Part shown: piece after piece, positions 60,501 to 64,000 of the stretch
How positions within the stretch are numbered: the first letter of the stretch is position 1
How the letters are laid out: each line of letters begins with the position of its first letter
Origin: Rostrohypoxylon terebratum
Lineage: Eukaryota > Ascomycota > Sordariomycetes > Xylariales > Hypoxylaceae
Assembly: GCA_022497145.1 (NCBI GenBank)
Contig: MU385922.1
Span: 110,321 to 174,320, forward strand
DNA length: 64,000 nt
Direction: 5' to 3'
The notes under the pieces: model-generated
The model's input: only the letters and a program-made list of their open reading frames with translations
What the model was told of the DNA's origin: nothing
The model's database searches: none
Made by a program: the position numbers and the translations under genes

Positions 60501-63500
60501 ACTGCAGGAAGTACCCCATAGCTCGTGGCTGGACGAGTTGTTGACTTATTATAAGAACTTAAAATGGAAACCCTGTCTGCATCGTTATTTATCCCCTCCG
60601 TAAGATCTTGCCTCTGAAACTTGAAACATGGATGACAGCATGAGATTTTCGCTGGGATCATTTCAATCTAATACTATGCTAGGTACAGAATCACTCGCAT
60701 GAAAGACTCGCTTTGTAGCAGATACTTGCACGGCTACTTTCCCGTTGGACATCGTGAGGATGGGTGGCGTGGATGTACATCCGTTAATGATAATCTACCT
60801 CGCGGAATCCGCACTTTTTGGTTTGGTGGCAACACACCGCATGTATAAGGCAACCCTATCCATAGGCAGGTAAACACACCGTCCGAGTCCCCATCAACTA
60901 TTGTCCCAGCAACATTCTCTACGTATGCTTACTGCGCGATGATGCTGAGCGTGGGACCCGAGGTAAGGGGCTCCACCATACACCGTGGGTCCCGAGAGAG
61001 GAAATACCAAGATGATTTCAACGAAACAAAATAAAGTTTGTTTCAAGGCATCCTCTCAGCACGGACGCCGGCAAAAGTCGTGCGGCTGGGAAGCTCGACT
61101 GTGTCATAGTAGTTGAACCCCTCGTGAGTAGACTTGCCCCCTCCAAAGATCCAGGGCCGGGGGTAGCACTGCCTCAGCGTTGCCACTAGTAGAAAAACTA
61201 CCCGCATCCAGCTTGTTCTATATTTGGATATTTTACTCTCCTAAACACGGCAGGAATCGGCAAGACGAAGATTCGAAACAGCCATCATCGCTAGATACAA
61301 TGATGTACTTGGTTATTGTTAGAACTTAGCTCCAAGGTAAATATGTTTCGAACCTTGTCATCATCATTTCTTCCTCTCTCTCTCCCCGGTCTTTGTATCC
61401 CAGCCATAACGGCAATTATGTAATTTTCTCATCAAGAAGAGTACCCTTGTTCGAAACATCCGTCTATCCAATCGCTCACGCCTGTCTCGCGCTTAGTGTG
61501 TATGTTTTGAGCTACCCTAGCTGCTATCTTTCCATCTACATACTACTACCTACATACCCACCCACCCGTTTTGTACCCATTTCTGTGCCTCACGCGCAAG
61601 AAAGTAACTATTAGTTAAACGACTCCGTTGTCAAAAGGACAACGCGCATGTTAGAAGTACCGAGAGTACCTTGATGATCTCTTGATACTACGGAGACCCA
61701 TTTTACACCGAAAATCAACTCATTGTGCTATGACTGTTAGGTAGCAGAGCCCCGTCTCTCTTACGTAGTCACGATATTTCGCCCTCGTCTTTCTCCACGA
61801 TCATACGGCCGTAACTTGCTCACGGCTCGACAGATAAGGTGATTCCGCGGATATGGCCCACTGTTCGCTGCTCGCGTCTCTACATAGTAGATACCGCACC
61901 GGTTCCGCTATGGGGCTCTTGTTATCTTCCCTGTCGAACTCGACCTGTACCTTGCATGTTTCGAAAGCAAGACCCCGATCCTGCTCGGAGTCTCGGTGCG
62001 GTTAGCTCTCAGCTAGCCCTTAACCGACGATACGGTGAGTCTTCGATGGCCTAGGCGGCCCATGTTACCAGTGACCTTCTTACTAGAGCGACTAACTCAC
62101 TAACAAGGCTGGCTGGGGTTTGTCTAACTATAGAAAAATTCTTTATCCGCGACCCAATCACGGCATCTTCAATATCGCTGCCTGAGTCCGAACCATGTCG
62201 TCGCCACAGGGCAGTGAACGATTCCGCTACGCCCCGCCGTGACACCCCGCTGTTGCGCATATATTCTATGTGATACTATACTAAGAATCATACGCTTGCT
62301 CTACGCGTACGCGATGTGTAAAAAACTACGCCTGAGATGCGGAAGGGGGACAATGGATGCTTCGGAATCGCATCGCGACGGGGTTGGCTACTGAGTACGC
62401 CGAGGGTCAGCCCTATACGGGTCGTGCTTCTTGACGCTCTCTCCACGCCACGTGCGTCCAACGTAAGACCGCTCGAACTAAGGCTTCAGCTGGAGCGGCA
62501 GTTGAGTCCTCGCCTTAGTCATTTTGGGCGACGACAACGAGGTACGCGCACGCAACCCCCTCGTGGGATCTCCTCTGGGATATTACGGCGCCCACCCACT
62601 CTCTGCTACCTACCTACCTATCTATCTACGTCCCTGGACCTCCTGTCAGCCGGCTTACGGCATAGATCAACGTGCTACCCACGTTCGTCGGGTGCGGGAG
62701 CTCGCACTCTTTGTACGGAAGAGGCATGTAATAGGATATCGTCTGGGTAGATTAAACTAGATATAGGTATCACCTTATTCCGCGCCGCTTACTAGCGGCT
62801 ATGCTAAGCGCTGCGTGCCACGCGTTCCCCACGGCGACGACGACGATCACAACGGCAGCGGAAGGGGGATTTTTTTCTTCTTCTTTCACGTCTGCAAATT
62901 ATTGCGACGGATGTGGAAAAAATTCCGTTTCTAGACTTTTTGTCGCCTGCGACGTCGTTGGAAGCTGAGCTACCCAGGCTGGGCTTGGCCGCGTCTTGGG
63001 GTCGCAGTAGCAGTAGCTATTTCGAGATCGCGCTAGCATAAGCCTCGGAAATGGAACTTACGGGAGGTGCTCACGAAAATTTGGAATCGGGGGTCATTGG
63101 TCGCCCTGTATAAGCTGACATTGTGCGAGATTAAAGTCAATCTCGTCGTGGGTCACTCGTGTTATGATTATAATTATAATTTGACGATAGTGGGTGTAGT
63201 CCGTTTAGGGTCACAGCTCATCTAGGTAGGTAGGTAAGTAAGTAGGTACTTTGCGGCTTTCTCTAAATCACGAACGAGGTGCGTATCACTATCATGTAGT
63301 TTCAGGCGAAGGGGGATTCCTCGGTAGATGTTTCTAAGTAAAGGTTTCAGTAACTGTCACGTTGGTGCATGCTCGAGACACCAAGGTCCCTCCGAGGAGC
63401 CCGGCAAGGCCCAGCTTCACTCTAGTTCACGAAGTTAGACACGCCCATCAACCAGAGATTGATTGCTTTTACGTACCATGCTTGGATACGAAGAGAATTC

Positions 63501-64000
63501 TGAATCGCTTCGTCGCATGCCCCTCGGTAGCCCCTTACATGGTCAAGTGCAAGAGTTTTGAATAGGGTACCGCACATTTCTGCCTTGAGACTAAAGAATA
63601 CAATTCCGTGAATTTGGTTGTCCATAGTACCCATTAACGAATGGCTCTAAGCTATTTATTGCATCTTAATGAACGTGGTGTCGTAAAACGTAGGCCATAG
63701 TCGACCATGAGTTATCGCAAGGTTGGTGAACCGACAGCCCTTTTTCATGTCACATCTTCCTAGTTTCCGTAAGATCAATTAGCAATGAAACTATGGCTAC
63801 TAAATCCTTGGGAATGTTTCATATTCGATATGTTTTAGTAATTGTGACTATCAGCGTAGCGTAGTCGTCGAGTAGTTGATGGTTTCACACTCTGTCTTTC
63901 GAGTTGATTGTGACGAACCTATACTTAGGCTTAGTAAGTATAGCTTCATAAGGGGGTCTTGATTTTAAGGTAACAGTAATCGTAGAGGTCAAGTGTAATC

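Larger units (their letters stand above)
49218..64000. other. Gene desert to the right window edge
   Basis: 14.8 kb, beginning with the zinc-finger promoter. It contains heptamer arrays at 50861-50895 and 57540-57560, a 14-mer duplication and AAT microsatellite at 51559-51611, ACCTAGGT-type words near 54826, 57196, 58147 and 63215, and one long unexplained minus frame at 56185-56784 (listed separately). Frames at 58595-58915, 59421-59666, 60416-60661 and 62337-62750 were examined; they lack domains or proper starts. No tRNA, rRNA or snRNA seen. Confidence 0.5.

Overview
The window looks like nuclear DNA of a filamentous ascomycete (Pezizomycotina, probably Sordariomycetes; the class is only an inference). 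The genes have one to six exons. Introns are mostly 45-130 bp, with GTRNGT-type donors, CTRAC-like branch points and YAG acceptors. The recognisable products are ordinary fungal housekeeping proteins plus Pezizomycotina-type hypothetical proteins. Nothing bacterial, viral or CRISPR-like is visible, and I could not support any tRNA, rRNA or snRNA gene.

Layout. 1-22 kb is a gene-dense island. It holds the S-adenosylmethionine synthetase 5' part (minus, running off the left edge), GPN3 (plus), APQ12 (minus), a Pro/His-rich hypothetical (plus), a small Cys/coiled-coil hypothetical (plus), a possible small membrane protein (plus), ARPC2 (minus), UTP12/DIP2 (plus), a phosphotransferase-fold kinase ending in a peroxisomal AKL tail (plus), and a RING-finger protein (minus). 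22-37 kb is a gene desert with heptamer tandem arrays, a 29-A tract and a 682-bp element with 45-bp perfect terminal inverted repeats. 37.3-40 kb holds APC2 (minus), 40-47.7 kb is a second desert, 47.7-49.2 kb holds a C2H2 zinc-finger protein (minus), and 49.2-64 kb is a third desert with one notable unexplained ORF near 56.5 kb.

The genes do not form a pathway cluster; they are a housekeeping mix: methyl-donor synthesis, RNA polymerase assembly, nuclear envelope, actin nucleation, ribosome processing, lipid or small-molecule phosphorylation, ubiquitin ligation and cell cycle. ARPC2 and UTP12 share a 336-bp divergent promoter containing a palindromic GATAAG cluster.

Most worth a second look: three consecutive introns in the RING gene that are all multiples of three and free of in-frame stops; the 682-bp inverted-repeat element; seven independent tandem arrays that share a 7-bp period but not a sequence; the ACCTAGGT palindrome scattered through non-coding DNA only; and the AKL-ended kinase.
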